A DNA stretch of 64,000 bases from Arcobacter sp. (GCA_024637195.1 JAGXFN010000006.1:248001-312000); one strand, 5' to 3'; counted from the stretch's first letter, positions 9,400 through 17,756 are shown. The notes: generated from the sequence alone by a model not told the origin. Program-made: numbers and translations.

Positions 9400-9996
9400 T
9401 CATACCAGATCGTATCTCACAGCATACTTGATGAGTTCGGCATTGCTTGTCATATGAAGCTTTTCAAAGATCCGCTTGCGGTAGGTGCCGACGGTTTTTG
9501 GTTTGAGGTCATACTTCGAGGCGATATCGACAGGCTTGATCCCCTTGGCCATGTCAAGAAAGACTTCAAACTCTCTCTTGGACAACTCTGCGTGCAGTTT
9601 GCTCTCAAGGCAGGCAGAGGGGAGATTGGCAGAAATTTTTAATAGAAGATCTTTGTATGAAAAAGGCTTCACAAGATAGGCATCGGCCTTAAGGTCAATG
9701 GCCTGAAGAAGCATCGCTACATCGCTGTAGGCGGAAAGAAAGATCACCAGGGTTTCTGAGAAACTTTTACGAATCTCTGTTACCATTTCTATACCGCTCA
9801 TACAGGGCATCTGAATGTCGGTCAAGATGATGTCGGGCTTATATTTTTGAAAAAGTTCTATTCCCTCACACCCATCTTTGGCGGTATAGATATACTTGAA
9901 ATCGAGTTCGGTCAGAGATTTTAATAGTACGCGTGCATCACGGTTGTCTTCGACAATAAGTACAGTAAGATTTTCGTATGGACGGGTCTCATTCAT
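9400..9996 (-). CDS. NarL/LuxR-family response regulator, first gene of the signalling operon
   Basis: The 198-residue protein has a receiver at residues 10-125 (acidic pair E16-D17, phospho-acceptor D60 in LTDIQMPCMSG, lysine in YLVKPF) and a C-terminal LuxR-type helix-turn-helix (about 137-198: LSKREFEVFLDMAKG, then KPKTVGTYRKRIFEKL). NarL-family regulators dimerise on phosphorylation and bind inverted repeats. A 10-bp inverted repeat lies 53-80 bases upstream. The start is ATG at 9996 with no ribosome site, and a TATAAT box ends only six bases before it, so the message may be leaderless. Confidence 0.93.
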   Translation of the reverse strand: MNETRPYENLTVLIVEDNRDARVLLKSLTELDFKYIYTAKDGCEGIELFQKYKPDIILTDIQMPCMSGIEMVTEIRKSFSETLVIFLSAYSDVAMLLQAIDLKADAYLVKPFSYKDLLLKISANLPSACLESKLHAELSKREFEVFLDMAKGIKPVDIASKYDLKPKTVGTYRKRIFEKLHMTSNAELIKYAVRYDLV

Positions 9997-10002
9997 ACGG
10001 CC

Positions 10003-10008
10003 ATTATA
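10003..10008 (-). promoter_or_regulatory. TATAAT -10 box of the signalling operon (possible leaderless transcript)
   Basis: On the minus strand TATAAT is followed by six bases (GGCCGT) and then the ATG of the LuxR-type regulator. Normal initiation spacing puts the transcript start on, or within a base or two of, that ATG. No good -35 box is obvious. Confidence 0.5.
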
Positions 10009-10048
10009 GCAAAATAGATTTTAATATAATGATAATGAAGGGTAATGA

Positions 10049-10076
10049 GAGCAAAGAGACTAAATACTCTTTGCTC
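10049..10076. promoter_or_regulatory. Perfect 10-bp inverted repeat upstream of the signalling operon
   Basis: The arms GAGCAAAGAG and CTCTTTGCTC are separated by eight bases (ACTAAATA). Neither strand has a T-run after it, so it is not a standard terminator. Its centre is about 65 bases upstream of the predicted transcript start, a usual place for an activator site. Autoregulation by the NarL-type protein is a guess. Confidence 0.4.
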
Positions 10077-10105
10077 CAAGAAGCGTTAACGTGTTTTTAC
10101 CAAAG

Positions 10106-10147
10106 AAAGCGCTAAAGCGCTTTTCTAAAGAAGGCCTATAGGGCCTT
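10106..10147 (-). terminator. Two tandem hairpins at the end of htpG
   Basis: Read on the minus strand, the first hairpin (AAGGCC/GGCCTT, 10131-10147) spans the htpG stop codon and is followed by CTTT. The second (AAAGCGC/GCGCTTT, 10106-10123) is also followed by CTTT. Both T-runs are short, so they may act together as a terminator or as 3'-end stabilisers. Confidence 0.5.
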
Positions 10148-12028
10148 TGACATAATGCGGTTCATTCGGGAGATAAAGGCTGCTGTATCATCAACTTCCA
10201 TGCCCTCGAAAATCTTTGCCTGATCAAGAAGCACATGGGCTGCGTCATTGATAAGGTTCTGGTCTGCGGAGTCTTTGAGTTTTGTAAGAATCTCATGTTT
10301 CGGGTTGATCTGCAGGATCGGCTTGATCGGCGGGAAATCGGCATTGTTGCCCATCTGCGCCATCATCTGCGCCATCATATAGCTAGGATCCTCTTTGTCG
10401 ATGCGCAGACACACCGGTGAGTCCGTAAGTGAGGAAGTGATCTCAACGGCTTTGACGCTGTCACCAAGTGCTTCTTTGAACTCTTTGACCAGCGTCTCGA
10501 ACTCTTTGCCTGTCTGCTCTTCTTCTTTTTTCTCTTCTTCACTCTCTTCAAACTTCGCGTCAGAGACATTGACGAATTTGTATTCTTTATACTCGTCTAC
10601 CATCGGAAAAACGATTGTATCGATCTCTTCGTTGAGTACAAGGACATCAAGGCCTTTTGCCTTGAAACGCTCAAGTGCCGGAGCGTTTTTTAACATAGTA
10701 AGAGACATCTTGCCTGTGATGTAATAGATCTCTTTTTTCTCTTCGTCTACATTTTTAACAAACTCTTCGATGCTTACTTTTTTATCAGATTTTAAGGTGT
10801 TGAACTGCAAAAGCTCTAGAAGTCTTTCGCGGTTACCATAGTCAGAGTAGATTCCTTCTTTGAGACAGTTTCCGAACTGAGTATAAAACTTCGTATACTT
10901 CTCGGCATCTTTTTTAGCCATTTTGGCAAGATCAGAAAGGACTTTTTTAACGGAAGCATTTTTGATCTTGGACATGACCGGATTAGACTGCAAGATCTCA
11001 CGGCTGACATTAAGCGGAAGGTCTCTTGAATCGATCACGCCGCGCAGGAAACGCAGGTAAGTCGGCATAAGCTCTTTTTCATCATCCGTGATGAAAACAC
11101 GGTTGATGTAGAGTTTGATCCCCGCTTGATAATCAACACGGTACAGATCCAAGGGAGCTTTTTCAGGGATATAAAAGAGCGTCGTGTACTCTATGGCACC
11201 CTCGGCCTTGTTGTGCATCCAGGTGATAGGCTCGCCTGAGTCATGGGAGATGCTCTTGTAAAAATCCTTGTACTCTTCATCAGTGATCTCGGCTTTTGGG
11301 ATACTCCACAGGGCATTGGCCTTGTTGATCTGTTCATTTTTGATCTCAGTCGAAGAGGCTTTGGTCTCTTTTCCCTCCTCGTCTTTTTGCGCAGGAACGA
11401 AGTGCTCCTTATCCATAAAGATAGGGAAAGGTATGTGATTGGAATACTTCTTGATGATGCTCTCAATACGCTGAGTCTCTAAGAATTCGTCTTCTTCTTT
11501 TTTAAGGTGCATAATGATGGTCGTTCCGTATGTGTCGCGCTCGGACTCTTCCAGATCATACTCGCCTGTGCCCTCAGAGGTCCACTTGTAGGCTTTTTCT
11601 TCACCGGCTTTTTTCGAGATCACTTCGACCTTGTCAGCTACCATAAAAGAGGCGTAAAAACCGACGCCGAACTGTCCGATCAGCTGAGAATCTTTTTTCT
11701 GATCGCCCGAAAGGTTTTCAAGAAAGGCTTTGGTGCCTGACTTCGCGATCGTACCAAGATTTTCGATCAGATCGCTCTCATTCATACCGATACCGCTGTC
11801 CGAGAGGATAAGCTGGCGCGCTTCTTTGTCTATGCGTATGTCGATGCGCGGGTCGAAGGGAATATTTTTGTAATCTTCATGCGTCAAGACAAGCATATTA
11901 AGTTTATCCAGCGCATCTGAGGAGTTGGAGACAAGCTCGCGTAAAAAGATCTCTTTATTGGAATATAGTGAATGAATCATCAATTGTAAAATTTGATTGA
12001 CTTCCGTTTGAAACTGATGTTTTGCCAT
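10136..12028 (-). CDS. htpG: Molecular chaperone HtpG (bacterial Hsp90)
   Basis: The 630-residue protein has the usual family length. The N-terminal ATPase domain has the Bergerat motifs ELVSNSSDALDKL, DSGIGMNESDLIENLG and GQFGVGFYASFMVADKV. The middle domain contains RGVIDSRDLPLNVSRE, and the C-terminal dimerisation region ends in RIMSKAL. It assists late folding of client proteins under stress. The start is ATG at 12028 with AGGAG seven bases upstream, and a promoter lies just before it. It is transcribed away from eptA, and two tandem hairpins overlap its stop. No CIRCE element is seen upstream. Confidence 0.98.
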   Translation of the reverse strand: MAKHQFQTEVNQILQLMIHSLYSNKEIFLRELVSNSSDALDKLNMLVLTHEDYKNIPFDPRIDIRIDKEARQLILSDSGIGMNESDLIENLGTIAKSGTKAFLENLSGDQKKDSQLIGQFGVGFYASFMVADKVEVISKKAGEEKAYKWTSEGTGEYDLEESERDTYGTTIIMHLKKEEDEFLETQRIESIIKKYSNHIPFPIFMDKEHFVPAQKDEEGKETKASSTEIKNEQINKANALWSIPKAEITDEEYKDFYKSISHDSGEPITWMHNKAEGAIEYTTLFYIPEKAPLDLYRVDYQAGIKLYINRVFITDDEKELMPTYLRFLRGVIDSRDLPLNVSREILQSNPVMSKIKNASVKKVLSDLAKMAKKDAEKYTKFYTQFGNCLKEGIYSDYGNRERLLELLQFNTLKSDKKVSIEEFVKNVDEEKKEIYYITGKMSLTMLKNAPALERFKAKGLDVLVLNEEIDTIVFPMVDEYKEYKFVNVSDAKFEESEEEKKEEEQTGKEFETLVKEFKEALGDSVKAVEITSSLTDSPVCLRIDKEDPSYMMAQMMAQMGNNADFPPIKPILQINPKHEILTKLKDSADQNLINDAAHVLLDQAKIFEGMEVDDTAAFISRMNRIMSKAL

Positions 12029-12057
12029 AAAATAGCTCCTGTAATGAAATTTTTGTG

Positions 12058-12087
12058 ATTATAGCAAAAAAATCAATTGTAATGCAA
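12058..12087 (-). promoter_or_regulatory. htpG promoter
   Basis: On the minus strand TTGCAT (12082-12087) and TATAAT (12058-12063) are 18 bases apart. The predicted transcript start near 12051 leaves a leader of about 23 bases containing the AGGAG ribosome site. Confidence 0.6.
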
Positions 12088-12100
12088 GTATTGTCAATCA

Positions 12101-12123
12101 ACCTTAGTCTATATGACTAAGGT
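12101..12123. promoter_or_regulatory. Perfect dyad between divergent htpG and eptA
   Basis: The arms ACCTTAGTC and GACTAAGGT are perfect 9-bp complements around TATAT. The dyad ends two bases before the candidate eptA -35 box and lies about 50 bases upstream of the htpG transcript start. It does not match the CIRCE (TTAGCACTC) or HAIR (CTTGAGT) operators. It is probably a regulator binding site; there is no T-run for termination. Confidence 0.5.
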
Positions 12124-12124
12124 A

Positions 12125-12154
12125 TTGTTTTGATGAGTGAAAAACTACTATAAT
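12125..12154 (+). promoter_or_regulatory. Candidate eptA promoter
   Basis: TTGTTT (12125-12130) and TATAAT (12149-12154) are 18 bases apart, immediately downstream of the dyad. The leader to the ATG would be about 70 bases. A second TATAAT at 12185-12190 is an alternative. Confidence 0.5.
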
Positions 12155-12232
12155 CCTTTTAGAAAGAATGCGTATAGAACCTTGTATAATTCGCTTTAAG
12201 ATATATAAATAATATTTTGGGTATTTCTTTTG

Positions 12233-13825
12233 ATGAAAAAAATTACAAGTCTACAACTTATCTTCGCAGTCTCTTTTTTTTTAGTAATTGCATATAACGT
12301 GTCATTTTGGCAGCATGTCGGCGCAGCGTATCCTCTAAACTTCAAAAATATCGGGTTTTTGCTCTCGCTTTTTTTGGTTCTTTCAGGCTTTATTGTCTTT
12401 TTGCTGCATCTGTTCAGCTCAAGATATACGCTTAAGCCGATGCTGATAATCATACTGATGGCCTCATCTTTGAGCAGTTATTTTATGCTGACTTACAATG
12501 TTATTATAGACGACATAATGATCCAGAATGTCTTTGAGACAAATATGAATGAGGCAAATGATCTGTTTAGCTATAAGGCGTTGTTGTACTTTCTGTTTCT
12601 AGGAGCTTTGCCTTCATTTTTACTCTATAAGATGAACATCGAGTATAAGCCATGGAAAAAAGAGCTTGTTTCAAAGCTGAAGGTGCTTCCGGGTGCACTC
12701 CTTATGATCTTTGCGCTTATGTTTTTGTTTAGTGATTTTTATGCCTCATTTTTAAGAGAAGACAAATCACTGCGCTTCTATACGAATCCGACCTATTATA
12801 TCTACTCATTAGGCAAGTACATAGGCTCCAATGTGAACAAGGGCAGTGTTAAAATAGAAGCGCGTGGTCTTGATGCCAAGATACAAACGCAAAGCGGTAG
12901 AAAAAAAGTCGTTATATTGGTGATAGGAGAGACGGCGCGGGCGGATCATTTTTCCTTAAACGGTTACGCGCATGAGACCAATCCTATGCTAAAACAAAAA
13001 GATATTATCAATTTCTCCAATATGTACTCTTGCGGGACTTCTACGGCGGTGTCTGTACCCTGTATGTTCTCGCAACTGGATCGAAATGATTACAGCGACT
13101 TCAAAGCAGAGTTGAGAGAAAACGTGTTGGACGTGTTGGATCATGCCGGCGTGAAGGTCTTATGGCGCGATAACAACTCTGATTCAAAAGGGGTTGCACT
13201 GCGTGTGCAGTACGAGGATTTTAAACATATGGGAAATAAAGCGTTCTGTGATACGACTGAATGCCGTGATGAAGGGATGCTTTACAAGCTTCAAGAGTTT
13301 ATAGACAAAACGGACAACAATAACATCCTTATCGTTTTGCACCAGATGGGAAACCACGGTCCTGCCTATTATAAACGCTATCCAAAAGCATTTGAGAAGT
13401 TCCTGCCTGCATGTGAAACGAACCAACTTCAAGACTGTACGCAAGAAGAGATCAACAATGCGTATGACAATGCGCTGTTGTACACGGACTACTTCTTAGC
13501 CAAAACGATAGACTTCTTGGATGCCAACAGTAAAAATATGGACACTGCTATGCTGTATCTCTCTGATCATGGCGAGTCCTTGGGAGAAAACGGCATCTAT
13601 CTGCATGGTGTTCCTTATTTTATCGCGCCGCAGGCCCAGACGCATGTGCCGGAGATAGTGTGGTTCAGTGAGAGTTTTGATGTCAACACGACGAACCTCA
13701 AAAGAGACAAAGACAAGCTCTTCTCTCAGGACAATCTGTTCGATTCTTTGCTGGGGCTGTTCAATGTTACAACTAAAGTGTATAAAAAAGAGTTGGATAT
13801 GTTTTCGCAAGAGCCAAATATCTAA
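12233..13825 (+). CDS. eptA: Phosphoethanolamine transferase, EptA family
   Basis: The 530-residue protein has an N-terminal membrane domain of about five helices (residues 8-27, 40-61, 70-88, 116-132, 150-170), then a periplasmic sulfatase-fold domain. Catalytic signatures are IGETARADHF (metal-binding E233), SCGTSTAVSVPCMFS (threonine nucleophile in the GTST region) and DHGESLGENGIYLHG. Family members move phosphoethanolamine from phosphatidylethanolamine to lipid A; in C. jejuni the homologue EptC also modifies the flagellar rod protein FlgG. I chose ATG at 12233; TTG three bases upstream is in frame. No clear ribosome site precedes it. It stands alone, convergent with truA (eight-base gap). 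Confidence 0.93.
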   Translation: MKKITSLQLIFAVSFFLVIAYNVSFWQHVGAAYPLNFKNIGFLLSLFLVLSGFIVFLLHLFSSRYTLKPMLIIILMASSLSSYFMLTYNVIIDDIMIQNVFETNMNEANDLFSYKALLYFLFLGALPSFLLYKMNIEYKPWKKELVSKLKVLPGALLMIFALMFLFSDFYASFLREDKSLRFYTNPTYYIYSLGKYIGSNVNKGSVKIEARGLDAKIQTQSGRKKVVILVIGETARADHFSLNGYAHETNPMLKQKDIINFSNMYSCGTSTAVSVPCMFSQLDRNDYSDFKAELRENVLDVLDHAGVKVLWRDNNSDSKGVALRVQYEDFKHMGNKAFCDTTECRDEGMLYKLQEFIDKTDNNNILIVLHQMGNHGPAYYKRYPKAFEKFLPACETNQLQDCTQEEINNAYDNALLYTDYFLAKTIDFLDANSKNMDTAMLYLSDHGESLGENGIYLHGVPYFIAPQAQTHVPEIVWFSESFDVNTTNLKRDKDKLFSQDNLFDSLLGLFNVTTKVYKKELDMFSQEPNI

Positions 13826-13833
13826 AGAAGCCT

Positions 13834-14562
13834 TTAATAGATAATGTTGGAAAGATAAAGCCCATTAGGCGGGGCGGGGCGGGTGTTGTAGACCATGTGA
13901 TCGTTGAGCTGTTCTAAAAGCTGTTCTTTGCTCAGTCTCTTTTCACTGATCTTGAGCAAGAAGGCCACCATCAGCCGGATCTGTGAACGTAAAAACCCGT
14001 TCGCCTCAAAATAGAGGACGGTCTTGTTCTTGTAGCGATAGACACGGGTCTTGAAGATGGTGCGCACAGCACTTCCCGAAGCTCCACCGCTTTTTTTAAA
14101 ATGTTCAAAATCATGTTCGCCTTGAAAAAGGGCTGCCGCCTCTGTCAGTGCCTCGATGTCGATTTTTGAGCGGGTGAAGGTGACAAAACCGCTCTCAAAA
14201 GGGTTACTCTCCTCGTCGCAGAGCAGGTAGCGGTAGGCCCTGCGTTTGGCGCTATAGCGCGAGTGAAAGCCCTCGCTTGCCTCACTGAGATGGCGTATCT
14301 TGATAGAATCAGGAAGCCTAAACTGCAGATGCTCTTTGAGTTTGTCAAGATCAGCCCAGAACAGAGGGATCTCGCAGTGCATCACCTGCTTGAAGGCATG
14401 CACCCCTGCATCGGTGCGCCCGCTGGCATGGAGTTTGGTGTGAATATTGAGCATTTCGAAGGCTCCGTAGAGTCTGCCCATGATCGTGTTCGTCGTATGT
14501 TTTTGCACCTGGGAGCCTTCAAAAGCGCTTCCGTTGTAAGAGAGTATCAGTTTAATCCGCAT
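13834..14562 (-). CDS. truA: tRNA pseudouridine(38-40) synthase TruA
   Basis: The 242-residue protein carries the catalytic aspartate in LHASGRTDAGVHAFKQ, the N-terminal LSYNGSAFEGSQVQ and the C-terminal FLRSQIRLMVAFLL, all family hallmarks. It converts uridines 38-40 in the tRNA anticodon stem to pseudouridine. The ATG shares one base with the stop of the upstream permease gene (TAATG), so translation is probably coupled. It is the last gene of the coaBC-to-truA operon. Confidence 0.97.
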   Translation of the reverse strand: MRIKLILSYNGSAFEGSQVQKHTTNTIMGRLYGAFEMLNIHTKLHASGRTDAGVHAFKQVMHCEIPLFWADLDKLKEHLQFRLPDSIKIRHLSEASEGFHSRYSAKRRAYRYLLCDEESNPFESGFVTFTRSKIDIEALTEAAALFQGEHDFEHFKKSGGASGSAVRTIFKTRVYRYKNKTVLYFEANGFLRSQIRLMVAFLLKISEKRLSKEQLLEQLNDHMVYNTRPAPPNGLYLSNIIY

Positions 14563-15581
14563 TAGTACCGTTTTTGTATTTTTTTTCTATAGAGATAGAT
14601 GACGCTAGTTAGCGTGGTGAAGCCGACGATGGCGATAGTGTAAAGACCCAGGCGTTCTGCCAGCACAAAGGTAGTGCCATAGTAGAGAAACACGGTCAAA
14701 AAGGTATAAGCATAGGTATAGCTTTTTTGGTGGCGCACATTGACGATCCCTATTGTAGGAACAAGGAAAATGCTCAACAGAGGAAAGAGTGCGACAAGCA
14801 TGTTGATGGTGAACTTGCGCGTCATTTTTTCGCGCGATTCGGGATTGAGCCAAAACTGCAGGGTATTTTTGTACGCACTTGTATCAGCTTCGGTCGTGTC
14901 ATTGATATACATCTTTCTGTAGCTCATCTGCGTGAGGGAATCTTTGGTGTAGTTGAAGCCTTTGCCCTGGTGCAGCTGAAGCTTCAAGGCTCCGGCAAGG
15001 GTGACGATATCGGCATGATCTGCCAAGATCAGTGTCTCCTCTTCTGTCTGCTGGTTAAACAAGATGACATCACTGAATGTCCCTTCCTCACTATCTTTTC
15101 CTACAAATATCAGCCAGTCTCCGAATTTATGTCCATACTCTGAGGCTTCTATGTTGAACTTCGCTTCGGTGGTCTTGACTTTGATGAAGTTCTTATACAG
15201 ATTTGTCGTGTGCGGGACCAAAACGAAAAAAATAAAGATAAGCAGAAGACTCTGCAAGAGTGCCAGCTTGGCAAAGAACTTCAATACGCTAGAGGGGGTT
15301 ACCCCCAAAGAAAAGATGACGATCATCTCATAATCAAAAGAGAGCTTGGCGACCGTCATCACGCTCGAGATAAAAAAAGTAATCGGCAGGGTATAAAAGA
15401 GCAGCTCCGGAAGCATAAAAAGGTAGAGCTTCACCATCTCAAAAAGCGAAAGCTGTATGATAGCGGTGATGGCGGCTATCTTCACAAGCATGATCACCGA
15501 GGCGATGACAAAGAGCGGTAAAAAGATAGAAAAATAGATCTGCGAAAAGTTAGAGAGCAGATAGCTTTTGAGTTTATCCAT
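14562..15581 (-). CDS. LptF/LptG family lipopolysaccharide export permease
   Basis: The 339-residue protein has the YjgP/YjgQ layout: three N-terminal membrane helices (about residues 12-35, 48-75, 95-120), a periplasmic beta-rich domain (about 135-245: WLIFVGKD, DVILFNQQ, ILADHADIV) and three C-terminal helices. LptF and LptG form the transmembrane part of the LPS extraction ABC transporter with LptB. The sequence alone does not tell LptF from LptG. The start overlaps the end of the prepilin peptidase gene by eight bases. Confidence 0.92.
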   Translation of the reverse strand: MDKLKSYLLSNFSQIYFSIFLPLFVIASVIMLVKIAAITAIIQLSLFEMVKLYLFMLPELLFYTLPITFFISSVMTVAKLSFDYEMIVIFSLGVTPSSVLKFFAKLALLQSLLLIFIFFVLVPHTTNLYKNFIKVKTTEAKFNIEASEYGHKFGDWLIFVGKDSEEGTFSDVILFNQQTEEETLILADHADIVTLAGALKLQLHQGKGFNYTKDSLTQMSYRKMYINDTTEADTSAYKNTLQFWLNPESREKMTRKFTINMLVALFPLLSIFLVPTIGIVNVRHQKSYTYAYTFLTVFLYYGTTFVLAERLGLYTIAIVGFTTLTSVIYLYRKKIQKRY

Positions 15582-16323
15582 ACAGGCTGGTCCAGTAGTT
15601 TATAAATACAGAGTCAAAGATATAGACGATAAAGAGGCCCAGTGCCAGAAAGGGAACGAAGGGAACCATCTTGCTCTCATCCGTCTCGTTTCGCATGATC
15701 ATCATCACCGGCAGTGCGAGCAGGGCGGAGACGAAGATGGCCATAAGCCCCAGCTGTATCCCTAGCATCGCACCCATTGTGCCCGCAACCATCAGATCGC
15801 CTTCGCCCAAGGCCTCTTTTTGTATAAAGTAAGAGAGGTAAAAGCGCAGCAGGGCAAATCCACCCACAAAGAGCAGGGCATTTTGAAAGTTGATCACGAA
15901 ACCCTGAAGGCTGGTCGCGGCAGCGATTGCCGTCGTCAGCGCCAGAAGGTTCATGCTGTCAGGCACTGCCTTGTAGTAATAGTCGATAACGGAGAGTGTA
16001 AGCAGGAAACTAAACGAAAGCGCTATCATCAAGGCCATAAAACTAAGTCCGAGTTTGAGATAGACCGCACCGAAGATAATCCCGCTCAACAGTTCGACAA
16101 TGGGATACTGTGCAGAGATATTATCGTGGCAAAAAGCGCATTTTCCTCTTAAAAACAACCATGAAAAGAGAGGAATGTTGTGGTAGAGCTTCAGGGGTGT
16201 CTTGCATTTTGGACAGTGCGAAGCGGGAAAAGCGACACTTTCATCTTTGGGAATACGCGAAATCAAAACATTTAAAAAGGAGCCGAAGATCAGTCCTATC
16301 AGTACAATAAACCCAAAAATCAC
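15574..16323 (-). CDS. Prepilin peptidase (type IV leader peptidase, A24 family)
   Basis: The 249-residue polytopic protein has a zinc-binding CPKC...CAFCH pair near the N-terminus (about residues 37-70), typical of bifunctional peptidase/N-methyltransferases. The catalytic aspartates are in SVIDYYYKAVPD and the GEGD motif (LGEGDLMVAG). It cleaves and methylates type IV pilin or type II pseudopilin leaders. The start is GTG at 16323, overlapping the uppS stop (GTGA). No pilin genes lie in the window, so its substrates are encoded elsewhere. Confidence 0.95.
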   Translation of the reverse strand: MIFGFIVLIGLIFGSFLNVLISRIPKDESVAFPASHCPKCKTPLKLYHNIPLFSWLFLRGKCAFCHDNISAQYPIVELLSGIIFGAVYLKLGLSFMALMIALSFSFLLTLSVIDYYYKAVPDSMNLLALTTAIAAATSLQGFVINFQNALLFVGGFALLRFYLSYFIQKEALGEGDLMVAGTMGAMLGIQLGLMAIFVSALLALPVMMIMRNETDESKMVPFVPFLALGLFIVYIFDSVFINYWTSLYG

Positions 16324-16994
16324 TTAACACCCCCAAATCGTCTGTCGATATTTTTAAACCTCGTAATAATACTCTCTAACTCTTCACTTGTAAAGTCTGG
16401 CCACAAGGTGTCGCTGAAGAAAAGCTCCGCATAAGCCGACTGCCACAGCAGGTAGTTAGAAAGACGGTGATCGCCTCCGGTGCGGATCAAAAGATCAACA
16501 TTATGCTTGCAGTCAAGGGCATTATTGAGGCTCTCCTCGGTGATCATTTCGCTGTTTTTAAGCGAATTGATCGCGCGCAGGATCTCGTTTCTGGAGCCGT
16601 AGTTCAAGGCCAGATGCTGAATAAGCTGAGTGCCATGTTTTGTCTCTTCTTCAAGGGTCCTGATCTGCTTCTGCAGAGCAGGCGAGAAGCGCGAGGCGTC
16701 GCCGATCATCTCGAACTTTACCCCCATCTCAAGGTAGGTAGGAAGTTCCTTCTCAAGGTAGTGCGAAAGCAGTCTCATCAAAAACTCGACCTCAAGCTTG
16801 GGACGTTTCCAGTTTTCCGTGCTAAAAGCAAAAAGACTGAGGCGTTCGATCTCGGGATGCCCGGCACAGTAGCGCGTGACCTCGCGGACTCTTTCAGAGC
16901 CTGCCTCATGGCCAAGAAAACGTTTCTTGCCCTGACTCTGCGCCCATCTGCCGTTGCCGTCCATGATCATAGCGATATGTTTTAGTTTATTCAT
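16320..16994 (-). CDS. uppS: Undecaprenyl diphosphate synthase
   Basis: The 224-residue cis-prenyltransferase has catalytic D12 in IMDGNGRWAQ, the FSTENWKRP motif, LALNYGSRNEIL and the RTGGDHRLSNYLLWQ signature near the C-terminus. It makes the C55 lipid carrier for peptidoglycan and LPS synthesis from farnesyl and isopentenyl diphosphate. It lies 15 bases after the FliK-like unknown and overlaps the prepilin peptidase gene. Confidence 0.97.
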   Translation of the reverse strand: MNKLKHIAMIMDGNGRWAQSQGKKRFLGHEAGSERVREVTRYCAGHPEIERLSLFAFSTENWKRPKLEVEFLMRLLSHYLEKELPTYLEMGVKFEMIGDASRFSPALQKQIRTLEEETKHGTQLIQHLALNYGSRNEILRAINSLKNSEMITEESLNNALDCKHNVDLLIRTGGDHRLSNYLLWQSAYAELFFSDTLWPDFTSEELESIITRFKNIDRRFGGVK

Positions 16995-17009
16995 TGCTTT
17001 TTACCATGC

Positions 17010-17756
17010 TTAGATATTGATATCCAAAATTTTATCACTCAAACTAAAAAGAGGAGTGATCTCCTCTTTGAGCCGTATGACCAAGGTGCTCTTGAAAGAA
17101 AACTCATCTGCATAGCCTTGCAGCAGGGTCAAGCTCTCTTCAAACAGCACACTCATATGGACATAGACTTCATCGTCTTTAAGACCGACAACACCCTCAA
17201 TAGGGCCAAGATGCTTTAGATGTGCGTAAAATTGTACTTCATCTTGGCTTTGTTTTCCTTGTCGTTTTCTTTTTTTGTACTGCAAAAGCCCAAATCCCTC
17301 GCTGTACCTAAACGGTAAGGAGACAAACTCCTGATTCAGACCCAAAAGAAGTTGGGTAAAAAAGTTAAACTCCTCTTTGCTTGCGGCATTTGAAAGCGAA
17401 GATAGAAGCTGGGCATGCAGCTGGGTTACTGCTTCTTTGGAGGAGTGTTTGAAATGACGAACGACCTCTTCAATGCTATAAAGCGCCTGTTCTATCTTGA
17501 GCGGCAACTTATGAAAATGTTTCAAGAAAAGGGTGTTGCTCTGGGTGTCGTGGGTGAGCGAAGCGAGGTACTTTTCGCCGACGACCAGAGGCTTTGGCGT
17601 GCTGACCTCCAGTTCCTGTCCCTTGATCTGAAGCAAAAACTTCTGCTCAGAGAGATTCTTCAGAACCAGCACTTCCACGGGCAGAAGGGAAGAGAGCTTT
17701 GCCGATGAGAGCTGCGAAAGCAGGTTCTGAATCGCCGGTGAAAAGGAGACGATCAT
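17010..17756 (-). CDS. Unknown protein with a FliK-like C-terminal pattern
   Basis: The 248-residue protein has no signal peptide or membrane segment. I do not recognise a named family. Residues about 175-235 (HLKHLGPIEGVVGLKDDEVYV, then an amphipathic stretch ending LLQGYADEF) resemble the beta pattern of FliK hook-length-control C-termini (hydrophobic, LG, V-x-V, then a G or D turn and VxV). This is weak similarity judged by eye. It overlaps coaBC by four bases (ATGA) and precedes uppS. An unnamed gene holds the same slot in C. jejuni as I recall. Confidence 0.7.
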   Translation of the reverse strand: MIVSFSPAIQNLLSQLSSAKLSSLLPVEVLVLKNLSEQKFLLQIKGQELEVSTPKPLVVGEKYLASLTHDTQSNTLFLKHFHKLPLKIEQALYSIEEVVRHFKHSSKEAVTQLHAQLLSSLSNAASKEEFNFFTQLLLGLNQEFVSLPFRYSEGFGLLQYKKRKRQGKQSQDEVQFYAHLKHLGPIEGVVGLKDDEVYVHMSVLFEESLTLLQGYADEFSFKSTLVIRLKEEITPLFSLSDKILDINI

